Counted from the stretch's first letter, positions 9,375 to 18,999 are shown. The stretch is 55,244 nt of DNA from Thermovirga sp. (GCF_017656375.1 NZ_JACDOB010000010.1:1-55244); one strand, 5' to 3'. The notes: generated by a model from the letters alone, not told the origin. Program-made: numbers and translations.

Positions 9375-10256
9375 CTATTCGGTCTTAAATTTACCCATGA
9401 GAGGATATCCCAATGCCTTACGCTGTTCACAGTAAGCAGCGCAACAGCGGCTGGCCAAATTGCGAACTCTCGCGATATATCCCGTTCTCTCCGTAACACT
9501 TATGGCATTACGAGCATCAAGAAGGTTAAACGTATGAGAACATTTCAAAACATAATCGTATGCTGGGAGGACAACTCCCGCGTTAAGAGCCTTTCTTGCC
9601 TCCTCCTCATACATTGAAAACATTTGAAACAACATCCTGGTATCTGCTATCTCAAAATTGTACTTGGAATGCTCGACTTCACCTTGAAAATGAACGTCGC
9701 CGTAACTTACTTCTCCAACCCAATTGAGATCAAAGACACTATCCACTTTCTGTACAAACATAGCCAACCTTTCAATTCCATAGGTCAGTTCTACTGGCAC
9801 TGGGTTCATATCCACGCCACCAACTTGCTGAAAATAGGTAAACTGGGTTACTTCCATGCCATCTAACCACACTTCCCACCCTAGTCCCCAAGCTCCTATT
9901 GTGGGAGATTCCCAGTCGTCCTCCACAAAACGCACATCGTGGTCTTCAGGTTCGATGCCCAAAGCTCTCAAACTTTCCAGATAAATATCCTGAACATCCG
10001 CCGGCGTAGGCTTCAAAATAACCTGATATTGATAATAATGCTGCAACCTGTTAGGATTTTCTCCATAACGCCCATCTGTAGGCCTACGAGATGGTTCAAC
10101 ATAAGCAACCCGCCAAGGCTCAGGGCCAAGGACCCTCAAGGTAGTTGCTGGATTCATCGTACCAGCCCCGACTTCAATATCGTAAGGCTGTTGAATAATA
10201 CATCCTTGATCCGCCCAAAACTTTTCAAGTCGCATTATTATTTCCTGGAAATTCAA
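9375..10256 (-). CDS. glyQ: Glycyl-tRNA synthetase alpha subunit
   Basis: A 293-residue catalytic alpha chain with the class II core. Marks are the N-terminal [37 protein letters not shown] (motif 1 region), [21 protein letters not shown] (motif 2 region), and [21 protein letters not shown] (motif 3 area). It makes glycyl-adenylate and charges tRNA-Gly with the GlyS chain encoded next. The gap from recO is 44 bases and contains no leader structure, so it appears to be read from the upstream phoH-era-recO transcript. Confidence 0.98.
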   Translation of the reverse strand: MNFQEIIMRLEKFWADQGCIIQQPYDIEVGAGTMNPATTLRVLGPEPWRVAYVEPSRRPTDGRYGENPNRLQHYYQYQVILKPTPADVQDIYLESLRALGIEPEDHDVRFVEDDWESPTIGAWGLGWEVWLDGMEVTQFTYFQQVGGVDMNPVPVELTYGIERLAMFVQKVDSVFDLNWVGEVSYGDVHFQGEVEHSKYNFEIADTRMLFQMFSMYEEEARKALNAGVVLPAYDYVLKCSHTFNLLDARNAISVTERTGYIARVRNLASRCCAAYCEQRKALGYPLMGKFKTE

Positions 10257-10300
10257 TTTATTCCCTCCTCGCCTATGGAAACTTCATTTTATTTTTCATA

Positions 10301-11044
10301 CTATACAGTTTCTTGTAGTGCCTCTATCAAAAGTTTATTGCACTTTTTTATTACAAGGGAATCTACTAAATCTAACCTTGAACCCCACTCTACAAAATCA
10401 GCCTTTTTAAGAAAGGCCGAATTTTTAAGTACAGTTAGCAAGGTTGAGTCAATAGCTATACCGCCATTTTTACCCACCTTACAATCAGCACAAAGAACAC
10501 CCTCCTTGGTCAAATACCACCATTTGGCTTTCTCCCTCCCACATTCATGGCAGATCCCAATTTCGGGAGCTGTGCCCCAAAGTTTAAGCCATCTCCAAAA
10601 AAATCTCCACTCTGTCAGAGTGGAAGGAATTTTGGGATTTTCAAGAAACTTCATGGACCAATAGAATAAAGCAAGGATATTATCGTTTTCCTGCTGAACC
10701 ATCAACGTTGAACAAAGCACCCTTGCCCATTCCATAGCAAGCCTCAACCGCTTAGGCATTTTCCTCAAAGCCCAAAAATCGTCTTTTACATCTAGGTTCT
10801 TGAGATAAACTCTGCTGGGTGTCCTATATATATCCACTATGCTCCATATCAAGGGATCAGTAGCTCCACCAAATCTAATTTTCCCTCTCCCCGCTCCTGG
10901 AGCAAACACCCATGTAGGGCCATATCGTTTCAAAAAAAAATATATATTCCTATCACCAGAGGAAGTGTCTAACCTTCTCAAGACCACTCCTTTTGTCCGT
11001 ACAGTGCCTTGTCTTTGAGTCTCTACTGTAGCATCAACTAACAT
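10301..11044 (-). CDS. recO: DNA repair protein RecO
   Basis: A 247-residue recombination mediator that helps RecR load RecA on SSB-coated single strands. The N-terminal OB fold begins TKGVVLRRLDTSSGDRN, and the C-terminal part has a four-Cys zinc site (CHECG ... CADC) typical of non-enteric RecO. The ATG directly abuts the era stop, and the order era-recO-glyQ-glyS matches a very common arrangement. The family is weakly conserved, so the assignment rests on zinc site, length and context together. Confidence 0.88.
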   Translation of the reverse strand: MLVDATVETQRQGTVRTKGVVLRRLDTSSGDRNIYFFLKRYGPTWVFAPGAGRGKIRFGGATDPLIWSIVDIYRTPSRVYLKNLDVKDDFWALRKMPKRLRLAMEWARVLCSTLMVQQENDNILALFYWSMKFLENPKIPSTLTEWRFFWRWLKLWGTAPEIGICHECGREKAKWWYLTKEGVLCADCKVGKNGGIAIDSTLLTVLKNSAFLKKADFVEWGSRLDLVDSLVIKKCNKLLIEALQETV

Positions 11045-11986
11045 CTAGAGATATCCCATCCTCCTCAGTTCCCTTTCTGAGTTCCTCCATCCAGGCCTTA
11101 CCTTAACCCATAAATCCAGGTAGGCAGGATAACCAAATTGCTTCTCTATCTCTTCTCTTGCCTTTTTCCCTATCTTCTTAAGCATTCGCCCGCCCTTACC
11201 AATAAGAATTCCCTTTTGACCCTGCCTTTCTACGTAAATATCGGCCCTTATAAACAAGGTATCTCTTTGTGGATACTCCTCCGGGCTCTTAAACTCTTCT
11301 ATCACAACAGCTACAGAATGAGGCACCTCTTGTTCTGTTTCTTCGAGTATCTTTTCTCTTATTATTTCCTCTGCCACAAACTTTTCTGTGAAATCTCCTA
11401 CAAACTCCGGTGGATACAAAAGGTCTCCTTCTGGAAGCATTTTTATTACTGTATCTACAAACTCACCTACTCCTTCACCAGTCAAGGCAGAAAGGATAAC
11501 AGCAGCTTTTATATTAATCTCTTGTCCATATAATGAAACTAATCTTTCCTTTGCTTCTGAAGGATTATCCGCCAAATCTATTTTATTAATTACAAGCACA
11601 ACTGGAGCCTTAGAATTTTTTTTCATTCTTTCTATCATAACGGCATCTTCAGATCCAAGGTTTCGGGTACGAGCATCCACTATGTAACACACAAGATCCA
11701 CTTTTTCCATGACATCACAAAGCTGTTTTTCCATAGCTTTGCCTAAGAGATGTAAAGCTTTGTGCAAGCCAGGCGTATCAATAAACACAATCTGCCCCTC
11801 TGAGGGACGGGTTATAACGTATCTTGTACATTTACGGGTGGTTTGGGGCTTTGGCGACACTATCGAATATTTCCATCCTAATAAAGCATTAATCAAGGTA
11901 GATTTACCTACATTTGGCTTTCCGACAAGCGCAACCATGCCTGATCTAAATTCATCCATGCTCAATTTCAGACACCTCCCATTCAT
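11045..11986 (-). CDS. era: GTPase Era
   Basis: A 313-residue 16S rRNA-binding GTPase needed for 30S maturation. G1 is GKPNVGKSTLINAL, G2 lies in SPKPQTTRKCTRY, G3 is DTPGLHK, G4 is NKID and G5 is SALTGEG. The C-terminal KH domain has the GRGG-like GKGGRMLKKIGKKAR. The first ATG overlaps the cdd stop as ATGA, which suggests translational coupling. A second in-frame ATG nine codons on gives a more usual N-terminus (MDEFRSGMVALVGKPNVGKS) and also has GGGAGGTG upstream, so the true start could be either. Confidence 0.97.
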   Translation of the reverse strand: MNGRCLKLSMDEFRSGMVALVGKPNVGKSTLINALLGWKYSIVSPKPQTTRKCTRYVITRPSEGQIVFIDTPGLHKALHLLGKAMEKQLCDVMEKVDLVCYIVDARTRNLGSEDAVMIERMKKNSKAPVVLVINKIDLADNPSEAKERLVSLYGQEINIKAAVILSALTGEGVGEFVDTVIKMLPEGDLLYPPEFVGDFTEKFVAEEIIREKILEETEQEVPHSVAVVIEEFKSPEEYPQRDTLFIRADIYVERQGQKGILIGKGGRMLKKIGKKAREEIEKQFGYPAYLDLWVKVRPGWRNSERELRRMGYL

Positions 11987-12390
11987 CTACCTTGATTGAA
12001 AGGGAAAGGCAACAGTTCCTCCAAGCGAAGGACCTCAGGGCTACCATCCTTCTCAACAACTATTTTCATCCGCTCATTAAATTCCGTCATAACTTGCAAA
12101 CAAGCTCCACAAGGATAGCAAGGATTCTGTTTAAGGGAATACACCGCTACAGCCAAGGGCTTAGCACATCCTTGAACCCTGGAAGCAGCCAACGCATTTC
12201 GCTCAGCACAGATAGTAAGCCCATAGCTTAAATTTTCTACATTGCAACCAAGAACTATTCGCCCATCTGCACAAAGGACGGCAGCTCCAACCTCAAAATT
12301 AGAATAAGGGCAATATGCTCTAAGAGCTGCCTTTTTTGCTTCCTTCAACAACTTACTATAGTCTATGTTTGTTTGATTTATCTCTTCCAT
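11983..12390 (-). CDS. cdd: Cytidine deaminase
   Basis: A 135-residue zinc enzyme converting cytidine and deoxycytidine to uridine forms in pyrimidine salvage. The catalytic CAERNA motif and the PCGACLQ zinc-ligand pair are both present, and AYCPYSNFEVGAAV is the standard N-terminal segment. Length fits the homotetrameric class. Its start lies 35 bases inside the 3' end of the upstream CBS-domain gene, and its stop overlaps the era start by 4 bases. Confidence 0.97.
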   Translation of the reverse strand: MEEINQTNIDYSKLLKEAKKAALRAYCPYSNFEVGAAVLCADGRIVLGCNVENLSYGLTICAERNALAASRVQGCAKPLAVAVYSLKQNPCYPCGACLQVMTEFNERMKIVVEKDGSPEVLRLEELLPFPFNQGR

Positions 12391-13672
12391 TTGAGTTTAA
12401 GCCATCCTCCTCAGGAGCATCTTCCACCAAAGTTAATCTAGCCTGTCTTATCCTATGTTTACTTACCTCAACAACCTCAATGTCCCAAGGACCATACCTA
12501 AAGTGCTGTCCTTGCTCTGGGAAATGCCCCGAAAGAGAAAGAATTAATCCTCCCAGAGTATCCGCCTCATCCGATTCAAAGTTATAATCTAAAGCCTCAC
12601 TTAAATCCTCCAAATCAATATACCCTTTCACCATGTAACTCCCGTCTTCTTTCTTATTTACCAATGGTGTTTCCCTGTCATATTCATCCTGTATCTCTCC
12701 TACTATTTCCTCCAAAAGGTCCTCCAAAGTTACTAACCCCGCTGTACCTCCATACTCGTCTACCACTATGGCCATATGAACTCTTTTGTTTCGCATAACA
12801 TCAAACAGATCAGCAATTTTCATGGTTTCAGGGACAAACAATGCTTCGCGTTTAAGCTCTTTTACCGGTATGTCCAGCTTTCCTGCCACAATGACACCCA
12901 TAACATCTTTTACGTAAAGTATCCCCGTTATATTGTCCACATTGTCTTCAAACACTGGAACTCTAGAGTGTCCGTAATCCTCAAAGACTTTAACAGCCTC
13001 TCCCAACGTAGTCTCCCCCGCAACCGCCACCATATCAGTTCTAGGAATCATGATTTCATATACCTTTGTCTCTTCAAAAGAAATAACTCCGTGAATCATT
13101 CGCCTTTCCTCTTCTTCTATGGCTCCCGAAGCCTCCCCTATGTTCACCATCTGCTCAATTTCCTCACGAGTAACAAATGTATTTCCCCCTGCTATGTCTA
13201 GTTTAAAAATTGCACCAATAAACTGGACAATGATTCTAACAAAGGATAAAAGGGGTAACACCAAATAGCTAAACAATCTCAGAATAGGTAAAGCAACCAA
13301 CACTATCCTCTCAAAGTGGGAAATTGCCACACTTTTAGGCAGGATCTCTCCAAAGATTACTATGAAGACAGTCATACCCCCTACTGCAATTAAAAGACCT
13401 TTTTGGCCAAATAACAACATACACACTGACGTAGCTACTGCACTGGCTGCTATATTGACAAGGTTATTTCCTATAAGGATAACCGAAAGCACTTTCTGCA
13501 TATCCGCCAAGAGCCACTCAATTGTTTTTTTCTTCTGTGGAAATTTTTCCTCAAGGGCCAGCAGCCTTCCTCGTCCAACTATCGTTATAGCTGTCTCAGA
13601 AGCACTAAAAAAAGCGGAACAGAAAAGCAGGACAGCTAAAACAACAAACCCCGTATAAATATCCTCTACCAC
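12356..13672 (-). CDS. CNNM/CorC (HlyC-like) membrane protein with CBS domains
   Basis: A 438-residue protein with a DUF21 membrane domain (about four hydrophobic segments within residues 1-150, including FFSASETAITIVGRGRL). A CBS pair follows (MIPRTDMVAVAGE ... VDEYGGTAGLVTLEDLLEEIVGEI), then a C-terminal CorC_HlyC domain near YMVKGYIDLEDLSEAL. The family includes Mg2+ or Co2+ efflux proteins, and the hemolysin label is historical. In many genomes a member sits between ybeY and era, as here. The transported ion cannot be read from the sequence. Confidence 0.92.
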   Translation of the reverse strand: MVEDIYTGFVVLAVLLFCSAFFSASETAITIVGRGRLLALEEKFPQKKKTIEWLLADMQKVLSVILIGNNLVNIAASAVATSVCMLLFGQKGLLIAVGGMTVFIVIFGEILPKSVAISHFERIVLVALPILRLFSYLVLPLLSFVRIIVQFIGAIFKLDIAGGNTFVTREEIEQMVNIGEASGAIEEEERRMIHGVISFEETKVYEIMIPRTDMVAVAGETTLGEAVKVFEDYGHSRVPVFEDNVDNITGILYVKDVMGVIVAGKLDIPVKELKREALFVPETMKIADLFDVMRNKRVHMAIVVDEYGGTAGLVTLEDLLEEIVGEIQDEYDRETPLVNKKEDGSYMVKGYIDLEDLSEALDYNFESDEADTLGGLILSLSGHFPEQGQHFRYGPWDIEVVEVSKHRIRQARLTLVEDAPEEDGLNSNGRDKSNKHRL

Positions 13673-13693
13673 AGATATATCAGCCTCCTGAAA

Positions 13694-14188
13694 TTAGCTT
13701 GTTATTTTTTTATATTTATCTATAAGTTTATTTTGCAATGACCACATAAATTCCTTTTCTTTTTCCTCCCTATGATCCAACCCTACAAGGTGCAAAAAAC
13801 CATGTATTACGACCAGCAATAATTCTTCTTCATAACTATTCCCGTTGTTTCCCGCGTTTTCCCTAACTACCTCCGGACACACTAAAACATCTCCTAATTC
13901 TACTACCGGCAAGTGATTTGGAGGCACAAAAACCCCTTCTTCTTCCCACAGCGGGAAGGACAATACATCTGTGGGATCGTCAAATCCCCTATACTTCCCA
14001 TTAACATTCTTTATATAGTCTTTATCTACAAGGCTAAGGGAAAACCTGCACCTTTCCATCTTCTCCATAGTACTTGGCAAATAATTCCACACGTATTCAA
14101 GACATTTTTCAAGCTTTTCCACATCTAAAGCGCAAAGACTCACCACACTATCACTATCCACATCGATTTCTAGTTTCTTACTTGCCAT
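13694..14188 (-). CDS. ybeY: Endoribonuclease YbeY
   Basis: A 164-residue zinc-dependent RNase acting in 16S 3' maturation and ribosome quality control. The metal-site motif HGFLHLVGLDH is intact, and the family segments DVLSFPL and LGDVLVCPEVV are present. The start overlaps the 7TM-HD gene by 11 bases, which suggests coupling. It lies in the common phoH-ybeY-era context that ties it to ribosome assembly. Confidence 0.96.
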   Translation of the reverse strand: MASKKLEIDVDSDSVVSLCALDVEKLEKCLEYVWNYLPSTMEKMERCRFSLSLVDKDYIKNVNGKYRGFDDPTDVLSFPLWEEEGVFVPPNHLPVVELGDVLVCPEVVRENAGNNGNSYEEELLLVVIHGFLHLVGLDHREEKEKEFMWSLQNKLIDKYKKITS

Positions 14189-16211
14189 TCTGCCCCTCCT
14201 CTAATTTACCATCTTCAGGTTCAAGGGAGGTCACTTTTCGAGAGTGATACATATGTCTAAGTGATTTTATAAAACTCTCTTTTATGACTGAAATATCCCT
14301 TAAGGTAAGAGGTGTTTCATCTAGTTGAGATTCCTTTATTTTGGTCTCTATAACGTCACAAACTATGCCTTCGATATCCGGAGCCACACCAGCCTCCTGC
14401 CAGACAGCGCGTACCGCAGCTTCAACTGAATCTGCCAACATTACTATAGCAGTTTCAGCGCTTTTTGGCTTAGGACCTGGATAACAGAATTGAGAAACCG
14501 ACACATAATCGCCTGCCATTTTGGCTTTCTTATAAAAATATTGAAGGCAAGTGGTGCCATGATGCTCTCTAATAAAATCTCTAATTTTTAAAGGCAGTTT
14601 GTATTCCCTTGCCAACTCCAATCCATCCCTCACATGAGAGATTATAACTAAGGCCGACATGGAAGGAGCTAACTCATCATGTACGTTTTCCCCCGGCCTT
14701 TGATTTTCCACGAAAAAGTGGGGCCTCCGTAATTTGCCAACATCATGGAAATAAGCACCAGCTTTAACCAGTAGGGAGTTTAACTCGAGGCTTTCCGCGG
14801 CTACTTCAGCCAGAGTCCCCACCATGAGTGAATGGTGATACGTACCGGGCGCCTCAAGTTGCAAGCGCTTCAAAAGCACATGTGATGGGTGTGTAAGCTC
14901 TACAAGCTTTAACGGCGTCATAGCACCAAACAAAACCTCCCATAGAGACAGGAATACTACTCCAATAACCGATGACAACACCGTCCACAAAACAAAAATA
15001 ACCACAGTTTCCCAATTTATTTGTAAGGAAAAACCGAACATAGCAATCAATACTGCTAAGACTACTAAAACACCAATAGCACAAATTGCTACGAACAGTT
15101 TATCGCGAGTTCTCACCTTGGGTATAAATAAGTACCCGCCGCACGTGCTAGCACTTACAGTAACAAAGCCAAGGATCAAATCCATTAAAGAATAAGCAGG
15201 TGATGCCAAAACACCTAAAATCCCTGCTCCCAAAACAAGATGGAACGCTACGGAAGGCTCCAATATAAGATACAGCCATATAACAAGAGGTAAAACGCCT
15301 ACTCCTACCCCACCTAAATATGTTGTTACGCCTAGGAGTACCCACCCTAAGGCCATAGCCGTCGTAACCATTACTTCGTTTTTAAAGTTAAACAACATTC
15401 CTCGTCTTCTTAAATACCAGCGAATCCACATTCCCCACAAAATAGTCATCAATGCAAGAGAAACAACATATTTCCACGGAAATTTTTCAGGTAAATATCC
15501 TTGCATCACTAGTATTTCCGCTCTTTCCGGCGTTACTATTTCTCCCCTCCAAACTATCACATCTCCGACTTTAAGTCTTTTTTCAACAGGTTCAAATTGC
15601 TCCTTTAGATAATCCCGGTAAGCTTTGACTGATCTAGTATCTAACTCCATTGCCATCTTGAAAATATCCAACAACACCTGATATGCCACGTTTCTTTCAG
15701 AACTATCTAAATGAGATGCTTCTAGCTCAGACCAGATATCCTCTTCTGAGATGCTTATGGGATGAGATTTCAACAATCTTCTGCCGGTGAGGGAGATAAT
15801 TTTAAGCAAATTGTTCCTTTTTTCTTCTGGAAGTACATCAAGCAAATATACTAACTTGCTATCCAACATATTGCTATAATAGCCATTTCCTAAATACTCT
15901 AATTTTTCTGCGACCTCTCTGGCTTTCTCCGGCTCATAAAGGAGCACGCCAAAGGCCCTCTCGCTCCATTGCTCCTTCAGCCAGAGGGCCATATCTTCAT
16001 CCTTATAATCCATCCCATATCGGGCATAAAAAGTCCGAGGCGCAGGTTCACCTACTGCAAAGGAGTTGCTTTTTCCCCGCAGCCACCAACCGCAGGAATA
16101 GATTGAGGATAAAACCACTACCCAAACTGCTAAAAGAGCCAGCAGTTTAAGGTTCGACCTCGTTAAAAAACTGCTTTTCCTATCATCTTCACCGCTGTTC
16201 ATATTTTTCAT
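14178..16211 (-). CDS. 7TM-HD family protein, likely c-di-AMP phosphodiesterase (PgpH-like)
   Basis: A 677-residue membrane protein with an N-terminal membrane segment, an extracytoplasmic 7TMR-HDED-type domain (roughly residues 45-260), a cluster of about seven membrane helices (roughly 270-450), and a cytoplasmic HD domain with GAYFHDVGKLRRPHFFVENQ. Listeria PgpH, the characterised member of this architecture, cleaves c-di-AMP to pApA. The window also encodes CdaA and CdaR, so an enzyme to remove c-di-AMP fits. It overlaps phoH by 23 bases and ybeY by 11 bases. The catalytic HD pair is present; substrate is inferred from family and context. Confidence 0.9.
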   Translation of the reverse strand: MKNMNSGEDDRKSSFLTRSNLKLLALLAVWVVVLSSIYSCGWWLRGKSNSFAVGEPAPRTFYARYGMDYKDEDMALWLKEQWSERAFGVLLYEPEKAREVAEKLEYLGNGYYSNMLDSKLVYLLDVLPEEKRNNLLKIISLTGRRLLKSHPISISEEDIWSELEASHLDSSERNVAYQVLLDIFKMAMELDTRSVKAYRDYLKEQFEPVEKRLKVGDVIVWRGEIVTPERAEILVMQGYLPEKFPWKYVVSLALMTILWGMWIRWYLRRRGMLFNFKNEVMVTTAMALGWVLLGVTTYLGGVGVGVLPLVIWLYLILEPSVAFHLVLGAGILGVLASPAYSLMDLILGFVTVSASTCGGYLFIPKVRTRDKLFVAICAIGVLVVLAVLIAMFGFSLQINWETVVIFVLWTVLSSVIGVVFLSLWEVLFGAMTPLKLVELTHPSHVLLKRLQLEAPGTYHHSLMVGTLAEVAAESLELNSLLVKAGAYFHDVGKLRRPHFFVENQRPGENVHDELAPSMSALVIISHVRDGLELAREYKLPLKIRDFIREHHGTTCLQYFYKKAKMAGDYVSVSQFCYPGPKPKSAETAIVMLADSVEAAVRAVWQEAGVAPDIEGIVCDVIETKIKESQLDETPLTLRDISVIKESFIKSLRHMYHSRKVTSLEPEDGKLEEGQNGK

Positions 16212-17106
16212 AAGCCTGTACTATTTTTTGGACTATTTCGTGCCTCACCACATCACTACGATCCAAAAACACGAAATCAATGCCAGATATTCCTTGAAGG
16301 ACATTCTGAACTATCTTAAGCCCTGATTCCTTGCCAGTAGGCAAATCTATCTGGGTGATATCTCCTGTTATAACTGCTTTTGAACCAAAACCTAATCGAG
16401 TTAAGAACATTTTCATTTGTTCAGGTGTAGTGTTCTGAGCTTCATCCAAAATGATAAAACTATCATTCAAAGTCCTTCCTCTCATGTAAGCAAGAGGAGC
16501 TATTTCTATAACTTTCTTTTCCACGTACTTCATAAAGCGCTCCGGTGAAAACATCTCATAAAAAGCATCGTATAGAGGCCGCAAATAAGGTTCGACTTTT
16601 TCTCTCAAATCACCTGGCAAATAACCTAGGCTTTCCCCTGCTTCGACCGCAGGCCGCACTAGAACGATCCGAGTTATAGATCCTTCCTTAAGGGCTGCAA
16701 CAGCCAAAGCTACGGCCAAGTACGTTTTACCTGTTCCTGCCGGGCCTATCCCAAAGACAACGTCATTTTTCCTTATCGCATCAACATAACGCTTTTGCCC
16801 CTCTGTTTTAGGCCTTATAGGCTTCCCTCTATAAGTCATGCAAATGACATCTTCATACAAAGACAAAAGATCCGTTTGACCTTTCTCCGAAAACACATTC
16901 AACGCGTACGTCATCTCAGCTCTACGCAAGGCATGTCCTTTCCGTACAATTTTGATCATCTCATTAACAAGCTTCGATACCAAAACCACCACATCTTCGT
17001 CTGGTCCCTGTATGACAATCTCTTTGTCTTTCACCAGCAACTGTACGGGGAAGCGTTCTTCCACTATGCGCAAGTTTTCGTCATGTTGCCCTAAAAACCG
17101 CATCAT
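16189..17106 (-). CDS. phoH: PhoH-like ATPase
   Basis: A 305-residue protein counted from the first ATG, with an N-terminal KH-like region and a C-terminal P-loop ATPase domain (GIGPAGTGKTYLAVALAV, then IILDEAQNTTPEQMKMFLTRLG and VITGDITQIDLP). It is thought to be an RNA-linked ATPase or helicase near YbeY. The start is uncertain. No good SD precedes the ATG at 17106, but the frame stays open for 15 codons upstream and encodes VVVIPDEAT, which looks like the usual PhoH N-terminus. A strong SD (GAGAGGTGAT) sits at optimal spacing before an in-frame ATA codon at 17148-17146. See the finding on this start. Confidence 0.95.
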   Translation of the reverse strand: MMRFLGQHDENLRIVEERFPVQLLVKDKEIVIQGPDEDVVVLVSKLVNEMIKIVRKGHALRRAEMTYALNVFSEKGQTDLLSLYEDVICMTYRGKPIRPKTEGQKRYVDAIRKNDVVFGIGPAGTGKTYLAVALAVAALKEGSITRIVLVRPAVEAGESLGYLPGDLREKVEPYLRPLYDAFYEMFSPERFMKYVEKKVIEIAPLAYMRGRTLNDSFIILDEAQNTTPEQMKMFLTRLGFGSKAVITGDITQIDLPTGKESGLKIVQNVLQGISGIDFVFLDRSDVVRHEIVQKIVQAYEKYEQR

Positions 17107-17214
17107 CGTTGCTTCATCGGGAATAACAACTACTGCACTATAAGTTATAAGCTATCACCTCTCTGTTGAAATTAATGAAAGCCTATGGCTATTTTTATCC
17201 TCTTTTTATGCTAT

Positions 17215-17451
17215 TTACATCTCCCTGACAACACTTTTTATCTCTGGGATATCCTTTTTTAAAACAGCCTCTACCTGGGCCCTAAGGGTTTCCTGCGCAA
17301 AGGGGCAACTCCCACAAGCCCCCTGCAGCCTTACCTTCAAAACCCCATTCTGCTCATCAAATTCAACAAACTCAACATCTCCGCCATGACTCTGGAGCGC
17401 CGGCCTTATTTTTTCCTCAATAGTACTTAATATCTGCTTTTCAACTGACAT
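17215..17451 (-). CDS. NifU C-terminal-like iron-sulfur scaffold (Nfu domain)
   Basis: A 78-residue protein consisting only of the Nfu domain, with the cluster-binding GACGSCPFAQETL (CxxC) and the typical LQSHGGDVEFVEF start region. Such proteins carry a 4Fe-4S cluster between subunits and deliver it to target enzymes. The ATG at 17451 is preferred because GGAGGG lies 6 bases upstream; the frame extends 10 codons further to 17481 but that ATG has no SD. It follows oadA in the same direction. Confidence 0.92.
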   Translation of the reverse strand: MSVEKQILSTIEEKIRPALQSHGGDVEFVEFDEQNGVLKVRLQGACGSCPFAQETLRAQVEAVLKKDIPEIKSVVREM

Positions 17452-17505
17452 CTTTTTCCCTCCATTTTCAGTTTCTCTCAATCACGATCATACAGCGGGA
17501 TTATA

Positions 17506-18999
17506 TCATACGGGATATGCAACATTTTCAATAGCCTCTTGGAGGCCAACATCCCTTTTAGTCTCTCTAGCATATTTCCTTACTAAGAAATCTTTAGCAA
17601 CAGCTGGGAAAAGGACATAACTAAGAACATCTTCCGGCTCTACAATCCAGGGTTCCATTACTTCCCTTGCCTTCTCAAGCTCCGGCTCCAAGATTTCCCC
17701 AGGGCGCCCTTTAATAGGCTCATCTTCTCCTATTACAATTTTCTTTATCTCTTCGTCCATCTTCCCTGGAGGCCTCCCATAGAAACCTAAGAAATAGTTT
17801 TTAACTTCTTTTGGCACTACCTTCCATCTATTACCGGTAAGCACGTTTAATGTCGCCTGAGTTCCAACAAGTTGGCTCGTAGGAGTAACAAGAGGTGGAT
17901 ATCCCATCTCTTTCCTGACTTTGGGCACTTCCTCCAGAACATCATGTAATTTTTCTAATGCATTTTGTTCCTTTAGCTGGCTCACAAGGTTAGAGTACAT
18001 TCCTCCAGGAATTTGGTAGATCAACACATTTACATCTACACCCTCTATCCCCATCACCAAGCTGCGATTTTCCTCTTTGACCTTCTTGAAATGCTCAGCA
18101 ATGGGCACCAGCTTTGTAAGTTCTATCCCCGTGTCCATTTCACTACCTTTCAGTGCAGCCACTATTGCTTCTGTAGCTGGCTGACTTGTCCCCATGGATA
18201 GCGGCGATATGGCACAATCGACCACATCTGCCCCTGCCTCTATAGCCGCAAAATAAGCCATAGAGGCCATCCCGCTGGTATAATGGCAATGTACCTGCAC
18301 AGGCAAAGAGGTCTTTTCTTTTATGGCTCGAACTAAATTGGCCGCATCCACAGGGCTCAAGAGGCCTGCCATATCTTTGATACATATGGAATCAGCCCCC
18401 ATATTCTTCATCTCTTGCGAAAGCTTAGCGAAAGAATCTAGGGAATGAACAGGAGATATCGTATAGGAGATACACATCTGTAGATGACAGCCTTCCTTCT
18501 TGATCTGATCCGCCGCAACCTCCATATTCCTTAAGTCATTTAAAGCATCAAACACTCTTATAATGTCCAAACCATTACCTACTGCCCTCTTTACAAACTC
18601 TCGCACGGCATCATCAGCATAATGGCGATATCCCACCAAATTTTGCCCTCTAAGAAGCATCTGCAGTTTGGTTTTCTTGAATCTCTTTCTAAGCTCTCTA
18701 AGACGTTGCCACGGATCCTCATCTAAGAAACGCATGCATGCGTCAAAAGTTGCCCCACCCCACACCTCTAATGAATGATAACCTACCTCATCCATGAGCT
18801 CCGCAACAGGTAACATGTCTTTAGTCCTCATCCTCGTTGCCATTATAGACTGATGAGCATCTCTTAGGGCTGTTTCCGTAATAAACACCTTTTTTTTCTT
18901 TTGCTTCTCAGGCTGAGCCTGCACTTTCTCCTCTTCCGCCACATTTTTCACTAAACTATTATCTTGCTGCTTGTTCGGCCTCTTCTTTCTCGGTTCCAT
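17506..18999 (-). CDS. oadA: Oxaloacetate decarboxylase alpha / pyruvate carboxylase B-type carboxyltransferase, no biotin domain
   Basis: A 497-residue HMGL-like carboxyltransferase. After a Lys/Gln-rich 37-residue N-terminal extension come ITETALRDAHQSIMATRMRT, EVWGGATFDACMRFL, LLRGQNLVGYRHY, VHCHYTSGMA, and a PYC/OADA conserved domain to the end. It would transfer CO2 between oxaloacetate or another donor and biotin. The chain stops shortly after the conserved domain and lacks a biotinyl domain (no MKM motif), so a separate biotin carrier must be encoded elsewhere. No oadB or oadG is in the window. GGAGGTG precedes the ATG. A methylmalonyl-CoA carboxyltransferase 5S role is an alternative. 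Confidence 0.88.
   Translation of the reverse strand: MEPRKKRPNKQQDNSLVKNVAEEEKVQAQPEKQKKKKVFITETALRDAHQSIMATRMRTKDMLPVAELMDEVGYHSLEVWGGATFDACMRFLDEDPWQRLRELRKRFKKTKLQMLLRGQNLVGYRHYADDAVREFVKRAVGNGLDIIRVFDALNDLRNMEVAADQIKKEGCHLQMCISYTISPVHSLDSFAKLSQEMKNMGADSICIKDMAGLLSPVDAANLVRAIKEKTSLPVQVHCHYTSGMASMAYFAAIEAGADVVDCAISPLSMGTSQPATEAIVAALKGSEMDTGIELTKLVPIAEHFKKVKEENRSLVMGIEGVDVNVLIYQIPGGMYSNLVSQLKEQNALEKLHDVLEEVPKVRKEMGYPPLVTPTSQLVGTQATLNVLTGNRWKVVPKEVKNYFLGFYGRPPGKMDEEIKKIVIGEDEPIKGRPGEILEPELEKAREVMEPWIVEPEDVLSYVLFPAVAKDFLVRKYARETKRDVGLQEAIENVAYPV

Noticed and set aside
10257-10300. T-box leader before glyQS
   Set aside because: The gap from recO is only 44 bases and holds no specifier loop or antiterminator-like sequence.
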